A stretch of DNA of 61,895 bases. Origin: Paraphysomonas bandaiensis (Eukaryota > Chrysophyceae). Under the pieces are notes generated by a model that was not told where the DNA came from, did no database searches, and saw nothing but the letters and a program-made list of their open reading frames with translations. This document shows positions 32,036 to 43,739 of the stretch, piece by piece. Within the stretch, counting starts at the first letter, position 1, and the number at the start of each line of letters is the position of its first letter. Both the position numbers and the translations under genes were made by a program. The stretch spans positions 1 through 61,895 of the forward strand of contig CBFFRP010000037.1 in the NCBI GenBank assembly GCA_965644295.1. The letters are read 5' to 3'.

Positions 32036-33325
32036 ATGAGCAACCTTTTGACCATTTTATTGATGTTCGTATATATGCTACATCCATACTTCAAAGTGAA
32101 TGGATTTTCGAAACATCTGAAATGGATGGCAGAGCTTTCTCCCGAAGGAACGGTGGTCGCGAGAGGGTCGAGAAACGTTGTTTTCTTGAGTAATTCGTCC
32201 AATTATGTTGTACGGGTGTCAGTATCTTCTCCAAATCTGGAGAAAGCTATAGAGGTAAATATTACGAATTTGTGGGAAGGGATTGGATTGTCCTGTGTAA
32301 ATGTCAATGACTCATTCTGCACTTTATTACAACGTCTGTCCAGCGATGTCGTTGTATTGGACTTCAGTAATAACATTGGCATCTGGGTATATCCGTCTCA
32401 TGAGGCTGAAAACGAGCACGAGCAAGCTTGGAAATATTCCTCCACCCCCGGGCTGGCTTTAGCGACGCCGCCGTCGCCTCTGAACTACGATTATGTATTG
32501 AATACAGAACTGATTATTGGTAACGACCGATTTCCCTTGACATGTCACATTGAGTTCGCAGCAAAGTATATGGGACATATTCAGGACAAACAGCATTGGA
32601 TCGAAACGGACTTCTTGAGTCTAATTCATGATATCTTCTATGATCAGAGCCGGATGTTGAATTCCTTTAACACATACCACACTGACTGCCACCCTTTGAA
32701 TATTTTGTATATCACTGATATTCATAACGTAACACATTTCGTTTGGAACGACTTTGGATATTCAAATGGAAGCAGGTCGATGGGTTCTGAGGACATGTCG
32801 ACACGCCTCCATCCCCAGTACTTGGTGAGTATAGAAAATGTGCTGGACACTCTGATATTTCAGGCGAATCGAAACGAGTATAAAAACATAATCAAAGCTA
32901 TGGAATATATCAAGCTTTCTCATACTAAACGAAGTGGCACGTCTCCGTCGATTTATTTCAGTGAAATGCTGAGTATTATTCAGAATACAGTCTTGCAATT
33001 TGATAGCGCCACCTTAAATGCTTTCTTCAAAGAGGGCCCACGGGGATTCTTCATCCCCTATGTGAATAGGGAGCTCAATCGATTGCGCGAGGAAAACGAA
33101 GCGCAAAATCAGAAAATCGAAGCGCAAAATCAGATAATCGAAGCGCAAAATCAGATAATCGAAGCGCAAAATCAGAAAATCGATCGCCTGACTGAGGACA
33201 TCCGTTTCCTGCATGCGGGAATGGAAACGATGAAAAAAATATTAATTGAACAAGCGTTTTCGAGGAAGGATGTTGCCGAAGAAGATCCTGTACCTGGCAC
33301 TGACGCTTTCGCGCACGAACTGTAG
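32036..33325 (+). CDS. Secretory-pathway kinase-like protein with coiled coil, array copy 1
   Basis: 429 aa from the first ATG. A hydrophobic segment at 2-20 suggests a signal peptide or anchor. A kinase-like core follows: a possible nucleotide loop (ARGSRNVVFL), then HTDCHPLNIL (215-224; D217 and N222 as catalytic-loop Asp/Asn) and NDFG (238-241). The usual strand-3 Lys appears replaced by Arg (VVRVSV). Five N-glycosylation sequons (N53, N75, N91, N231, N244) fit a lumenal or secreted location. Residues 346-402 are a coiled coil with four EAQNQ[K/I]I heptads (33098-33181). The frame is open upstream: an exon 31813-31875 joined by a GT-AG intron (31876-31969) would extend the N-terminus in phase. 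Kinase activity is inferred, not shown. Confidence 0.7.
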   Translation: MSNLLTILLMFVYMLHPYFKVNGFSKHLKWMAELSPEGTVVARGSRNVVFLSNSSNYVVRVSVSSPNLEKAIEVNITNLWEGIGLSCVNVNDSFCTLLQRLSSDVVVLDFSNNIGIWVYPSHEAENEHEQAWKYSSTPGLALATPPSPLNYDYVLNTELIIGNDRFPLTCHIEFAAKYMGHIQDKQHWIETDFLSLIHDIFYDQSRMLNSFNTYHTDCHPLNILYITDIHNVTHFVWNDFGYSNGSRSMGSEDMSTRLHPQYLVSIENVLDTLIFQANRNEYKNIIKAMEYIKLSHTKRSGTSPSIYFSEMLSIIQNTVLQFDSATLNAFFKEGPRGFFIPYVNRELNRLREENEAQNQKIEAQNQIIEAQNQIIEAQNQKIDRLTEDIRFLHAGMETMKKILIEQAFSRKDVAEEDPVPGTDAFAHEL

Positions 33326-33672
33326 ATGCAGCCGGTGATGACGAAAGTGTATAATATGTACCTACAATTGCTTCACTTACAACCCCTGCTAGAACTATCC
33401 TTGATGTTGTGCGTACACATACGACGCCATTGGCTAGCTTCCTTCCCCATTGATGTGATGGCATATTCACTGATTGGTATACTTTGTCGCGGATGAGAAA
33501 GATGAGCATGTTATGAATGATGCAGTTTTGTAGTTTTATAGCTAATTTATCATATTATGACTATTGCAGTAGTTAGAGTAAGTAGTTATGAGGATTTATG
33601 ATTGAAGATACATAGATGGAAGAGAGCAGTTATGTCTGAGATAGGCCGAGTTGCGATACGGAGTGAGCAAAC

Positions 33673-33873
33673 ATGAGTGCAATCTGTGTTTTTGGGATAT
33701 ATTCTGGTAATGAGCGTGATATGAATTGTTGTGAGCATGATATGATATTAATTATTAGTGGATATATTATGAGGGTTATTTATTTGGCCATTCTAGTCAG
33801 TCAATGGCAATTCATAATGATATTTGGTTATTTATTTATTGATTATATTTATTTGCTATTTATTTTTATTTGA
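33673..33873 (+). CDS. Small hydrophobic ORF, array copy 1
   Basis: 66 codons from ATG, with two hydrophobic stretches (MILIISGYIMRVIYLAILV and IFGYLFIDYIYLLFIFI). It lies 350 bp downstream of the kinase-like gene and stays open in all five units, but the AT-rich composition could produce this by chance. It may equally be 3' untranslated sequence. Confidence 0.25.
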   Translation: MSAICVFGIYSGNERDMNCCEHDMILIISGYIMRVIYLAILVSQWQFIMIFGYLFIDYIYLLFIFI

Positions 33874-34290
33874 CTGAAAACCCTCAAATATTCACAAAAG
33901 TGTTATGCTTAATAAGGTGCTGCTTCTGTAGCGCTAAATAGTAGGATAATAGAATTTGTGCTGATTAGTTATGGGTAGAGGTCTAACTAGTAGAACTAGC
34001 ATTCAACTAGCCACTGTATCGGAACGAGTTTTTAACGCCTATTGCTAAATAAAAAGACCTTCAATATAACTAGCTATATCTTCAACTAAACAACTAGTTA
34101 GAGTGTTGTATAGTACTTCAAAAGTTGTACTAATAGTATCTAGTTAGTTTAGGTACTATATGTATCTCTGCATGCAACCGTACTCATGTAATAATCAGAC
34201 TTTCATATACTATATGTATCATAAGAAGTTGTAAATCAAAATAAATAGCGTGAAAAATTGAAGCTAATTGAACTGACTAATAGTTACTTT

Positions 34291-35387
34291 TTATTCCAAG
34301 TAGTCGTCATTATCACCTTGCCACACATCAACCTCATCGTCTCCCTTTACAACTAAATCATCAACTTCCACATCAGTATCATCCTCTTCATACTCAGCTA
34401 AGTGTATAACATGAGAATACACACCCTTCTCACGATATCTAAATTCTTGTTCTAACTCACGACATCTAATTCGGGCATGGACCAACTTGTCCATTACTCT
34501 CCCACATTTGACGTTCAGATATTCTACACTCAATGCGCTTATTACATTCCAAACGACGCTTAAGGTAAATGCGACGCTTATTTGTGATACTTGCACTTTC
34601 ACGACGAAGGCACAGCGTACGTATTTTTCCAAACGGAAACCCATTTTGGTCATTAGCTGATAATGTGTAACCTCAAGGTTGTGGACATCCTTAAACCACT
34701 TCTGTATATCCAGCAACTCTACTGCTCTACCTTCCTCACTTCTGATACGCCAAACCTTATGTAACTTAGAAGATTAATAGCCTTGAAGGGATTCATTACC
34801 TCTGCTCGTATAGGACCTGTCCAATCTGAGTTAATGTATTTCATGCGCCCCGGATATATTGATTCATAGCTGCTATGAGGAAGTGTAGTACCCATGTTAT
34901 CAACCCATTCTTTCCATAGGCTGTATAGCGTACTAACGCCAATACCTAAATAGTCGCTAGCGCGATTCATGACGTCAGTAATACTTCTCAATTGATGGCC
35001 GTTATAGAAGTCATGACGCATGCACCAAATTAACCTCAAATACATGCTTTAATCATCCATATACAGAGAAGTACCACTGCAGCGACTACAGGGACATATA
35101 AATTCCAATGGGCCCGCCTTTGGCTCAGATGGAGTGAAGTTAGGGGCAGCATAGCGATGGGGTCTGCTAGGGGTCTTAACGGCAATCTCGGAGGCAATTT
35201 CAGGGTTTAAATCACATAAACGAATGCTTCGACACCCCTCCTGGAATATTTTGGCCTTATTCTTTGATCCTGGGGGTCTACTATGCTTAATTCGAGGTGT
35301 AGTGGTCTCATTTACCACTATGTCTCCATCAGCCTCAGAGTGATCTTGAAGGGACTCTCTTCCGCATAATAATTTTTTCCTCGACAT
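34291..35387 (-). pseudogene. Broken AT-hook/zinc/HTH protein gene, array copy 2
   Basis: Same three-part structure as copy 1, with the same in-frame TAA and the same B/C frameshift. Here the first part is longer: the frame is open from ATG 35387 (MSRKKLLCGRES...) for 112 codons, so this copy is probably closest to the ancestral N-terminus. Confidence 0.55.
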
Positions 35388-35930
35388 CTAGGAGCCCCTG
35401 AGAGTAGCGGAGGGTATGGTCAGGTAGCCGAGAGCGTGCTCTACGATGTTATGCTATTTGGGGTCGTATGGCTTCAAGCTGAATATACAGTGTATTCTGC
35501 AGGTGGGAAGATCGTCCTCGAGTTCCCTCCTCCAAAAAAAAACAACATTTTTGATTTTTGAGTGCCCATATCTCACGACACAGACATCGTCACCATAAAG
35601 TCATAACGAAATGTTCAGCATTAAATGGACTATTTCGTGTTAAAATCACAGTATTTCGATTACTGAAACGAAAAAGTTATGGAATTAAATATAAAAGACA
35701 CTTTTTCATGATTTTTTTCATGATTTTTGGCCTTTCTCTTCAGCGAATTGTCATCACTCGTAATACCAGGGTAAAACCCTGTTTGTTTATGTGTCTATGT
35801 TTATTCTTTTCTCTTTTAGCCACTCGTAGGCTAATAATTAATATTATTTTGGTTTTATCCACAGCCGAAGCTAGCATCATATGTCGTCAAAAACCGAGGC
35901 ATTCGTGCTTTGAAAAGTTTTCCCTCGAAA

Positions 35931-37220
35931 ATGAGCAACCTTTTGACCATTTTATTGATGTTCGTATATATGCTACATCCATACTTCAAAGTGAATGGAT
36001 TTTCGAAACATCTGAAATGGATGGCAGAGCTTTCTCCCGAAGGAACGGTGGTCGCGAGAGGGTCGAGAAACGTTGTTTTCTTGAGTAATTCGTCCAATTA
36101 TGTTGTACGGGTGTCAGTATCTTCTCCAAATCTGGAGAAAGCTATAGAGGTAAATATTACGAATTTGTGGGAAGGGATTGGATTGTCCTGTGTAAATGTC
36201 AATGACTCATTCTGCACTTTATTACAACGTCTGTCCAGCGATGTCGTTGTATTGGACTTCAGTAATAACATTGGCATCTGGGTATATCCGTCTCATGAGG
36301 CTGAAAACGAGCACGAGCAAGCTTGGAAATATTCCTCCACCCCCGGGCTGGCTTTAGCGACGCCGCCGTCGCCTCTGAACTACGATTATGTATTGAATAC
36401 AGAACTGATTATTGGTAACGACCGATTTCCCTTGACATGTCACATTGAGTTCGCAGCAAAGTATATGGGACATATTCAGGACAAACAGCATTGGATCGAA
36501 ACGGACTTCTTGAGTCTAATTCATGATATCTTCTATGATCAGAGCCGGATGTTGAATTCCTTTAACACATACCACACTGACTGCCACCCTTTGAATATTT
36601 TGTATATCACTGATATTCATAACGTAACACATTTCGTTTGGAACGACTTTGGATATTCAAATGGAAGCAGGTCGATGGGTTCTGAGGACATGTCGACACG
36701 CCTCCATCCCCAGTACTTGGTGAGTATAGAAAATGTGCTGGACACTCTGATATTTCAGGCGAATCGAAACGAGTATAAAAACATAATCAAAGCTATGGAA
36801 TATATCAAGCTTTCTCATACTAAACGAAGTGGCACGTCTCCGTCGATTTATTTCAGTGAAATGCTGAGTATTATTCAGAATACAGTCTTGCAATTTGATA
36901 GCGCCACCTTAAATGCTTTCTTCAAAGAGGGCCCACGGGGATTCTTCATCCCCTATGTGAATAGGGAGCTCAATCGATTGCGCGAGGAAAACGAAGCGCA
37001 AAATCAGAAAATCGAAGCGCAAAATCAGATAATCGAAGCGCAAAATCAGATAATCGAAGCGCAAAATCAGAAAATCGATCGCCTGACTGAGGACATCCGT
37101 TTCCTGCATGCGGGAATGGAAACGATGAAAAAAATATTAATTGAACAAGCGTTTTCGAGGAAGGATGTTGCCGAAGAAGATCCTGTACCTGGCACTGACG
37201 CTTTCGCGCACGAACTGTAG
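35931..37220 (+). CDS. Secretory-pathway kinase-like protein, array copy 2
   Basis: 429 aa, protein sequence identical to copy 1, with four coiled-coil heptads (36993-37076). HTD, Asn and DFG motifs are retained. The flanking divergent pseudogene and downstream sequence match copy 1 apart from isolated substitutions. Confidence 0.7.
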   Translation: MSNLLTILLMFVYMLHPYFKVNGFSKHLKWMAELSPEGTVVARGSRNVVFLSNSSNYVVRVSVSSPNLEKAIEVNITNLWEGIGLSCVNVNDSFCTLLQRLSSDVVVLDFSNNIGIWVYPSHEAENEHEQAWKYSSTPGLALATPPSPLNYDYVLNTELIIGNDRFPLTCHIEFAAKYMGHIQDKQHWIETDFLSLIHDIFYDQSRMLNSFNTYHTDCHPLNILYITDIHNVTHFVWNDFGYSNGSRSMGSEDMSTRLHPQYLVSIENVLDTLIFQANRNEYKNIIKAMEYIKLSHTKRSGTSPSIYFSEMLSIIQNTVLQFDSATLNAFFKEGPRGFFIPYVNRELNRLREENEAQNQKIEAQNQIIEAQNQIIEAQNQKIDRLTEDIRFLHAGMETMKKILIEQAFSRKDVAEEDPVPGTDAFAHEL

Positions 37221-37567
37221 ATGCAGCCGGTGATGACGAAAGTGTATAATATGTACCTACAATTGCTTCACTTACAACCCCTGCTAGAACTATCCTTGAT
37301 GTTGTGCGTACACATACGACGCCATTGGCTAGCTTCCTTCCCCATTGATGTGATGGCATATTCACTGATTGGTATACTTTGTCGCGGATGAGAAAGATGA
37401 GCATGTTATGAATGATGCAGTTTTGTAGTTTTATAGCTAATTTATCATATTATGACTATTGCAGTAGTTAGAGTAAGTAGTTATGAGGATTTATGATCGA
37501 AGATACATAGATGGAAGAGAGCAGTTATGTCTGAGATAGGCCGAGTTGCGATACGGAGTGAGCAAAC

Positions 37568-37768
37568 ATGAGTGCAATCTGTGTTTTTGGGATATATTCT
37601 GGTAATGAGCGTGATATGAATTGTTGTGAGCATGATATGATATTAATTATTAGTGGATATATTATGAGGGTTATTTATTTGGCCATTCTAGTCAGTCAAT
37701 GGCAATTCATAATGATATTTGGTTATTTATTTATTGATTATATTTATTTGCTATTTATTTTTATTTGA
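37568..37768 (+). CDS. Small hydrophobic ORF, array copy 2
   Basis: 66 codons, identical to the copy 1 ORF. Low confidence for the same reasons. Confidence 0.25.
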   Translation: MSAICVFGIYSGNERDMNCCEHDMILIISGYIMRVIYLAILVSQWQFIMIFGYLFIDYIYLLFIFI

Positions 37769-38185
37769 CTGAAAACCCTCAAATATTCACAAAAGTGTTA
37801 TGCTTAATAAGGTGCTGCTTCTGTAGCGCTAAATAGTAGGATAATAGAATTTGTGCTGATTAGTTATGGGTAGAGGTCTAACTAGTAGAACTAGCATTCA
37901 ACTAGCCACTGTATCGGAACGAGTTTTTAACGCCTATTGCTAAATAAAAAGACCTTCAATATAACTAGCTATATCTTCAACTAAACAACTAGTTAGAGTG
38001 TTGTATAGTACTTCAAAAGTTGTACTAATAGTATCTAGTTAGTTTAGGTACTATATGTATCTCTGCATGCAACCGTACTCATGTAATAATCAGACTTTCA
38101 TATACTATATGTATCATAAGAAGTTGTAAATCAAAATAAATAGCGTGAAAAATTGAAGCTAATTGAACTGACTAATAGTTACTTT

Positions 38186-39281
38186 TTATTCCAAGTAGTC
38201 GTCATTATCACCTTGCCACACATCAACCTCATCGTCTCCCTTTACAACTAAATCATCAACTTCTACATCAGTATCATCCTCTTCATACTCAGCTAAGTGT
38301 ATAACATGAGAATACACACCCTTCTCACGATATCTAAATTCTTGTTCTAACTCACGACATCTAATTCGGGCATGGACCAACTTGTCCATTACTCTCCCAC
38401 ATTTGACGTTCAGATATTCTACACTCAATGCGCTTATTACATTCCAAACGACGCTTAAGGTAAATGCGACGCTTATTTGTGATACTTGCACTTTCACGAC
38501 GAAGGCACAGCGTACGTATTTTTCCAAACGGAAACCCATTTTGGTCATTAGCTGATAATGTGTAACCTCAAGGTTGTGGACATCCTTAAACCACTTCTGT
38601 ATATCCAGCAACTCTACTGCTCTACCTTCCTCACTTCTGATACGCCAAACCTTATGTAACTTAGAAGATTAATAGCCTTGAAGGGATTCATTACCTCTGC
38701 TCGTATAGGACCTGTCCAATCTGAGTTAATGTATTTCATGCGCCCCGGATATATTGATTCATAGCTGCTATGAGGAAGTGTAGTACCCATGTTATCAACC
38801 CATTCTTTCCATAGGCTGTATAGCGTACTAACGCCAATACCTAAATAGTCGCTAGCGCGATTCATGACGTCAGTAATACTTCTCAATTGATGGCCGTTAT
38901 AGAAGTCATGACGCATGCACCAAATTAACCTCAAATACATGCTTTAATCATCCATATACAGAGAAGTACCACTGCAGCGACTACAGGGACATATAAATTC
39001 CAATGGGCCCGCCTTTGGCTCAGATGGAGTGAAGTTAGGGGCAGCATAGCGATGGGGTCTGCTAGGGGTCTTAACGGCAATCTCGGAGGCAATTTCAGGG
39101 TTTAAATCACATAAACGAATGCTTCGACACCCCTCCTGGAATATTTTGGCCTTATTCTTTGATCCTGGGGGTCTACTATGCTTAATTCGAGGTGTAGTGG
39201 TCTCATTTACCACTATGTCTCCATCAGCCTCAGAGTGATCTTGAAGGGACTTCTTTCACATAATAATTTTTTCCTCGACAT
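38186..39281 (-). pseudogene. Broken AT-hook/zinc/HTH protein gene, array copy 3
   Basis: Same lesions as copy 1, including the one-base deletion near the upstream ATG, so the first part is open only from 39213. Confidence 0.55.
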
Positions 39282-39824
39282 CTAGGAGCCCCTGAGAGTA
39301 GCGGAGGGTATGGTCAGGTAGCCGAGAGCGTGCTCTACGATGTTATGCTATTTGGGGTCGTATGGCTTCAAGCTGAATATACAGTGTATTCTGCAGGTGG
39401 GAAGATCGTCCTCGAGTTCCCTCCTCCAAAAAAAAACAACATTTTTGATTTTTGAGTGCCCATATCTCACGACACAGACATCGTCACCATAAAGTCATAA
39501 CGAAATGTTCAGCATTAAATGGACTATTTCGTGTTAAAATCACAGTATTTCGATTACTGAAACGAAAAAGTTATGGAATTAAATATAAAAGACACTTTTT
39601 CATGATTTTTTTCATGATTTTTGGCCTTTCTCTTCAGCGAATTGTCATCACTCGTAATACCAGGGTAAAACCCTGTTTGTTTATGTGTCTATGTTTATTC
39701 TTTTCTCTTTTAGCCACTCGTAGGCTAATAATTAATATTATTTTGGTTTTATCCACAGCCGAAGCTAGCATCATATGTCGTCAAAAACCGAGGCATTCGT
39801 GCTTTGAAAAGTTTTCCCTCGAAA

Positions 39825-41135
39825 ATGAGCAACCTTTTGACCATTTTATTGATGTTCGTATATATGCTACATCCATACTTCAAAGTGAATGGATTTTCGA
39901 AACATCTGAAATGGATGGCAGAGCTTTCTCCCGAAGGAACGGTGGTCGCGAGAGGGTCGAGAAACGTTGTTTTCTTGAGTAATTCGTCCAATTATGTTGT
40001 ACGGGTGTCAGTATCTTCTCCAAATCTGGAGAAAGCTATAGAGGTAAATATTACGAATTTGTGGGAAGGGATTGGATTGTCCTGTGTAAATGTCAATGAC
40101 TCATTCTGCACTTTATTACAACGTCTGTCCAGCGATGTCGTTGTATTGGACTTCAGTAATAACATTGGCATCTGGGTATATCCGTCTCATGAGGCTGAAA
40201 ACGAGCACGAGCAAGCTTGGAAATATTCCTCCACCCCCGGGCTGGCTTTAGCGACGCCGCCGTCGCCTCTGAACTACGATTATGTATTGAATACAGAACT
40301 GATTATTGGTAACGACCGATTTCCCTTGACATGTCACATTGAGTTCGCAGCAAAGTATATGGGACATATTCAGGACAAACAGCATTGGATCGAAACGGAC
40401 TTCTTGAGTCTAATTCATGATATCTTCTATGATCAGAGCCGGATGTTGAATTCCTTTAACACATACCACACTGACTGCCACCCTTTGAATATTTTGTATA
40501 TCACTGATATTCATAACGTAACACATTTCGTTTGGAACGACTTTGGATATTCAAATGGAAGCAGGTCGATGGGTTCTGAGGACATGTCGACACGCCTCCA
40601 TCCCCAGTACTTGGTGAGTATAGAAAATGTGCTGGACACTCTGATATTTCAGGCGAATCGAAACGAGTATAAAAACATAATCAAAGCTATGGAATATATC
40701 AAGCTTTCTCATACTAAACGAAGTGGCACGTCTCCGTCGATTTATTTCAGTGAAATGCTGAGTATTATTCAGAATACAGTCTTGCAATTTGATAGCGCCA
40801 CCTTAAATGCTTTCTTCAAAGAGGGCCCACGGGGATTCTTCATCCCCTATGTGAATAGGGAGCTCAATCGATTGCGCGAGGAAAACGAAGCGCAAAATCA
40901 GAAAATCGAAGCGCAAAATCAGATAATCGAAGCGCAAAATCAGAAAATCGAAGCGCAAAATCAGATAATCGAAGCGCAAAATCAGAAAATCGATCGCCTG
41001 ACTGAGGACATCCGTTTCCTGCATGCGGGAATGGAAACGATGAAAAAAATATTAATTGAACAAGCGTTTTCGAGGAAGGATGTTGCCGAAGAAGATCCTG
41101 TACCTGGCACTGACGCTTTCGCGCACGAACTGTAG
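39825..41135 (+). CDS. Secretory-pathway kinase-like protein, array copy 3
   Basis: 436 aa. Identical to copies 1 and 2 except for one extra heptad in the coiled coil (five units, 40887-40991), which accounts for the 21 extra bases of this array unit. Confidence 0.7.
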   Translation: MSNLLTILLMFVYMLHPYFKVNGFSKHLKWMAELSPEGTVVARGSRNVVFLSNSSNYVVRVSVSSPNLEKAIEVNITNLWEGIGLSCVNVNDSFCTLLQRLSSDVVVLDFSNNIGIWVYPSHEAENEHEQAWKYSSTPGLALATPPSPLNYDYVLNTELIIGNDRFPLTCHIEFAAKYMGHIQDKQHWIETDFLSLIHDIFYDQSRMLNSFNTYHTDCHPLNILYITDIHNVTHFVWNDFGYSNGSRSMGSEDMSTRLHPQYLVSIENVLDTLIFQANRNEYKNIIKAMEYIKLSHTKRSGTSPSIYFSEMLSIIQNTVLQFDSATLNAFFKEGPRGFFIPYVNRELNRLREENEAQNQKIEAQNQIIEAQNQKIEAQNQIIEAQNQKIDRLTEDIRFLHAGMETMKKILIEQAFSRKDVAEEDPVPGTDAFAHEL

Positions 41136-41482
41136 ATGCAGCCGGTGATGACGAAAGTGTATAATATGTACCTACAATTGCTTCACTTACAACCCCTGCT
41201 AGAACTATCCTTGATGTTGTGCGTACACATACGACGCCATTGGCTAGCTTCCTTCCCCATTGATGTGATGGCATATTCACTGATTGGTATACTTTGTCGC
41301 GGATGAGAAAGATGAGCATGTTATGAATGATGCAGTTTTGTAGTTTTATAGCTAATTTATCATATTATGACTATTGCAGTAGTTAGAGTAAGTAGTTATG
41401 AGGATTTATGATTGAAGATACATAGATGGAAGAGAGCAGTTATGTCTGAGATAGGCCGAGTTGCGATACGGAGTGAGCAAAC

Positions 41483-41683
41483 ATGAGTGCAATCTGTGTT
41501 TTTGGGATATATTCTGGTAATGAGCGTGATATGAATTGTTGTGAGCATGATATGATATTAATTATTAGTGGATATATTATGAGGGTTATTTATTTGGCCA
41601 TTCTAGTCAGTCAATGGCAATTCATAATGATATTTGGTTATTTATTTATTGATTATATTTATTTGCTATTTATTTTTATTTGA
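41483..41683 (+). CDS. Small hydrophobic ORF, array copy 3
   Basis: 66 codons, identical to copy 1. Low confidence. Confidence 0.25.
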   Translation: MSAICVFGIYSGNERDMNCCEHDMILIISGYIMRVIYLAILVSQWQFIMIFGYLFIDYIYLLFIFI

Positions 41684-42100
41684 CTGAAAACCCTCAAATA
41701 TTCACAAAAGTGTTATGCTTAATAAGGTGCTGCTTCTGTAGCGCTAAATAGTAGGATAATAGAATTTGTGCTGATTAGTTATGGGTAGAGGTCTAACTAG
41801 TAGAACTAGCATTCAACTAGCCACTGTATCGGAACGAGTTTTTAACGCCTATTGCTAAATAAAAAGACCTTCAATATAACTAGCTATATCTTCAACTAAA
41901 CAACTAGTTAGAGTGTTGTATAGTACTTCAAAAGTTGTACTAATAGTATCTAGTTAGTTTAGGTACTATATGTATCTCTGCATGCAACCGTACTCATGTA
42001 ATAATCAGACTTTCATATACTATATGTATCATAAGAAGTTGTAAATCAAAATAAATAGCGTGAAAAATTGAAGCTAATTGAACTGACTAATAGTTACTTT

Positions 42101-43196
42101 TTATTCCAAGTAGTCGTCATTATCACCTTGCCACACATCAACCTCATCGTCTCCCTTTACAACTAAATCATCAACTTCTACATCAGTATCATCCTCTTCA
42201 TACTCAGCTAAGTGTATAACATGAGAATACACACCCTTCTCACGATATCTAAATTCTTGTTCTAACTCACGACATCTAATTCGGGCATGGACCAACTTGT
42301 CCATTACTCTCCCACATTTGACGTTCAGATATTCTACACTCAATGCGCTTATTACATTCCAAACGACGCTTAAGGTAAATGCGACGCTTATTTGTGATAC
42401 TTGCACTTTCACGACGAAGGCACAGCGTACGTATTTTTCCAAACGGAAACCCATTTTGGTCATTAGCTGATAATGTGTAACCTCAAGGTTGTGGACATCC
42501 TTAAACCACTTCTGTATATCCAGCAACTCTACTGCTCTACCTTCCTCACTTCTGATACGCCAAACCTTATGTAACTTAGAAGATTAATAGCCTTGAAGGG
42601 ATTCATTACCTCTGCTCGTATAGGACCTGTCCAATCTGAGTTAATGTATTTCATGCGCCCCGGATATATTGATTCATAGCTGCTATGAGGAAGTGTAGTA
42701 CCCATGTTATCAACCCATTCTTTCCATAGGCTGTATAGCGTACTAACGCCAATACCTAAATAGTCGCTAGCGCGATTCATGACGTCAGTAATACTTCTCA
42801 ATTGATGGCCGTTATAGAAGTCATGACGCATGCACCAAATTAACCTCAAATACATGCTTTAATCATCCATATACAGAGAAGTACCACTGCAGCGACTACA
42901 GGGACATATAAATTCCAATGGGCCCGCCTTTGGCTCAGATGGAGTGAAGTTAGGGGCAGCATAGCGATGGGGTCTGCTAGGGGTCTTAACGGCAATCTCG
43001 GAGGCAATTTCAGGGTTTAAATCACATAAACGAATGCTTCGACACCCCTCCTGGAATATTTTGGCCTTATTCTTTGATCCTGGGGGTCTACTATGCTTAA
43101 TTCGAGGTGTAGTGGTCTCATTTACCACTATGTCTCCATCAGCCTCAGAGTGATCTTGAAGGGACTTCTTTCACATAATAATTTTTTCCTCGACAT
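42101..43196 (-). pseudogene. Broken AT-hook/zinc/HTH protein gene, array copy 4
   Basis: Same in-frame TAA and B/C frameshift as the other copies; N-terminal state as in copies 1 and 3. Confidence 0.55.
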
Positions 43197-43739
43197 CTAG
43201 GAGCCCCTGAGAGTAGCGGAGGGTATGGTCAGGTAGCCGAGAGCGTGCTCTACGATGTTATGCTATTTGGGGTCGTATGGCTTCAAGCTGAATATACAGT
43301 GTATTCTGCAGGTGGGAAGATCGTCCTCGAGTTCCCTCCTCCAAAAAAAAACAACATTTTTGATTTTTGAGTGCCCATATCTCACGACACAGACATCGTC
43401 ACCATAAAGTCATAACGAAATGTTCAGCATTAAATGGACTATTTCGTGTTAAAATCACAGTATTTCGATTACTGAAACGAAAAAGTTATGGAATTAAATA
43501 TAAAAGACACTTTTTCATGATTTTTTTCAGGATTTTTGGCCTTTCTCTTCAGCGAATTGTCATCACTCGTAATACCAGGGTAAAACCCTGTTTGTTTATG
43601 TGTCTATGTTTATTCTTTTCTCTTTTAGCCACTCGTAGGCTAATAATTAATATTATTTTGGTTTTATCCACAGCCGAAGCTAGCATCATATGTCGTCAAA
43701 AACCGAGGCATTCGTGCTTTGAAAAGTTTTCCCTCGAAA

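Noticed and set aside
31663-32193. 176-codon open frame conserved in all five array units (also 35558, 39452, 43367, 47280)
   Set aside because: It begins at TTG and overlaps the kinase-like gene in another frame. Conservation simply reflects the near-identity of the units. Only its last in-frame stretch before 31876 might be a first exon of the kinase-like gene.
33014-33509. Antisense frames with SDFALR or LILRFD repeats (also in the other four units)
   Set aside because: Antisense shadows of the 21-bp heptad repeat; they have no independent support.
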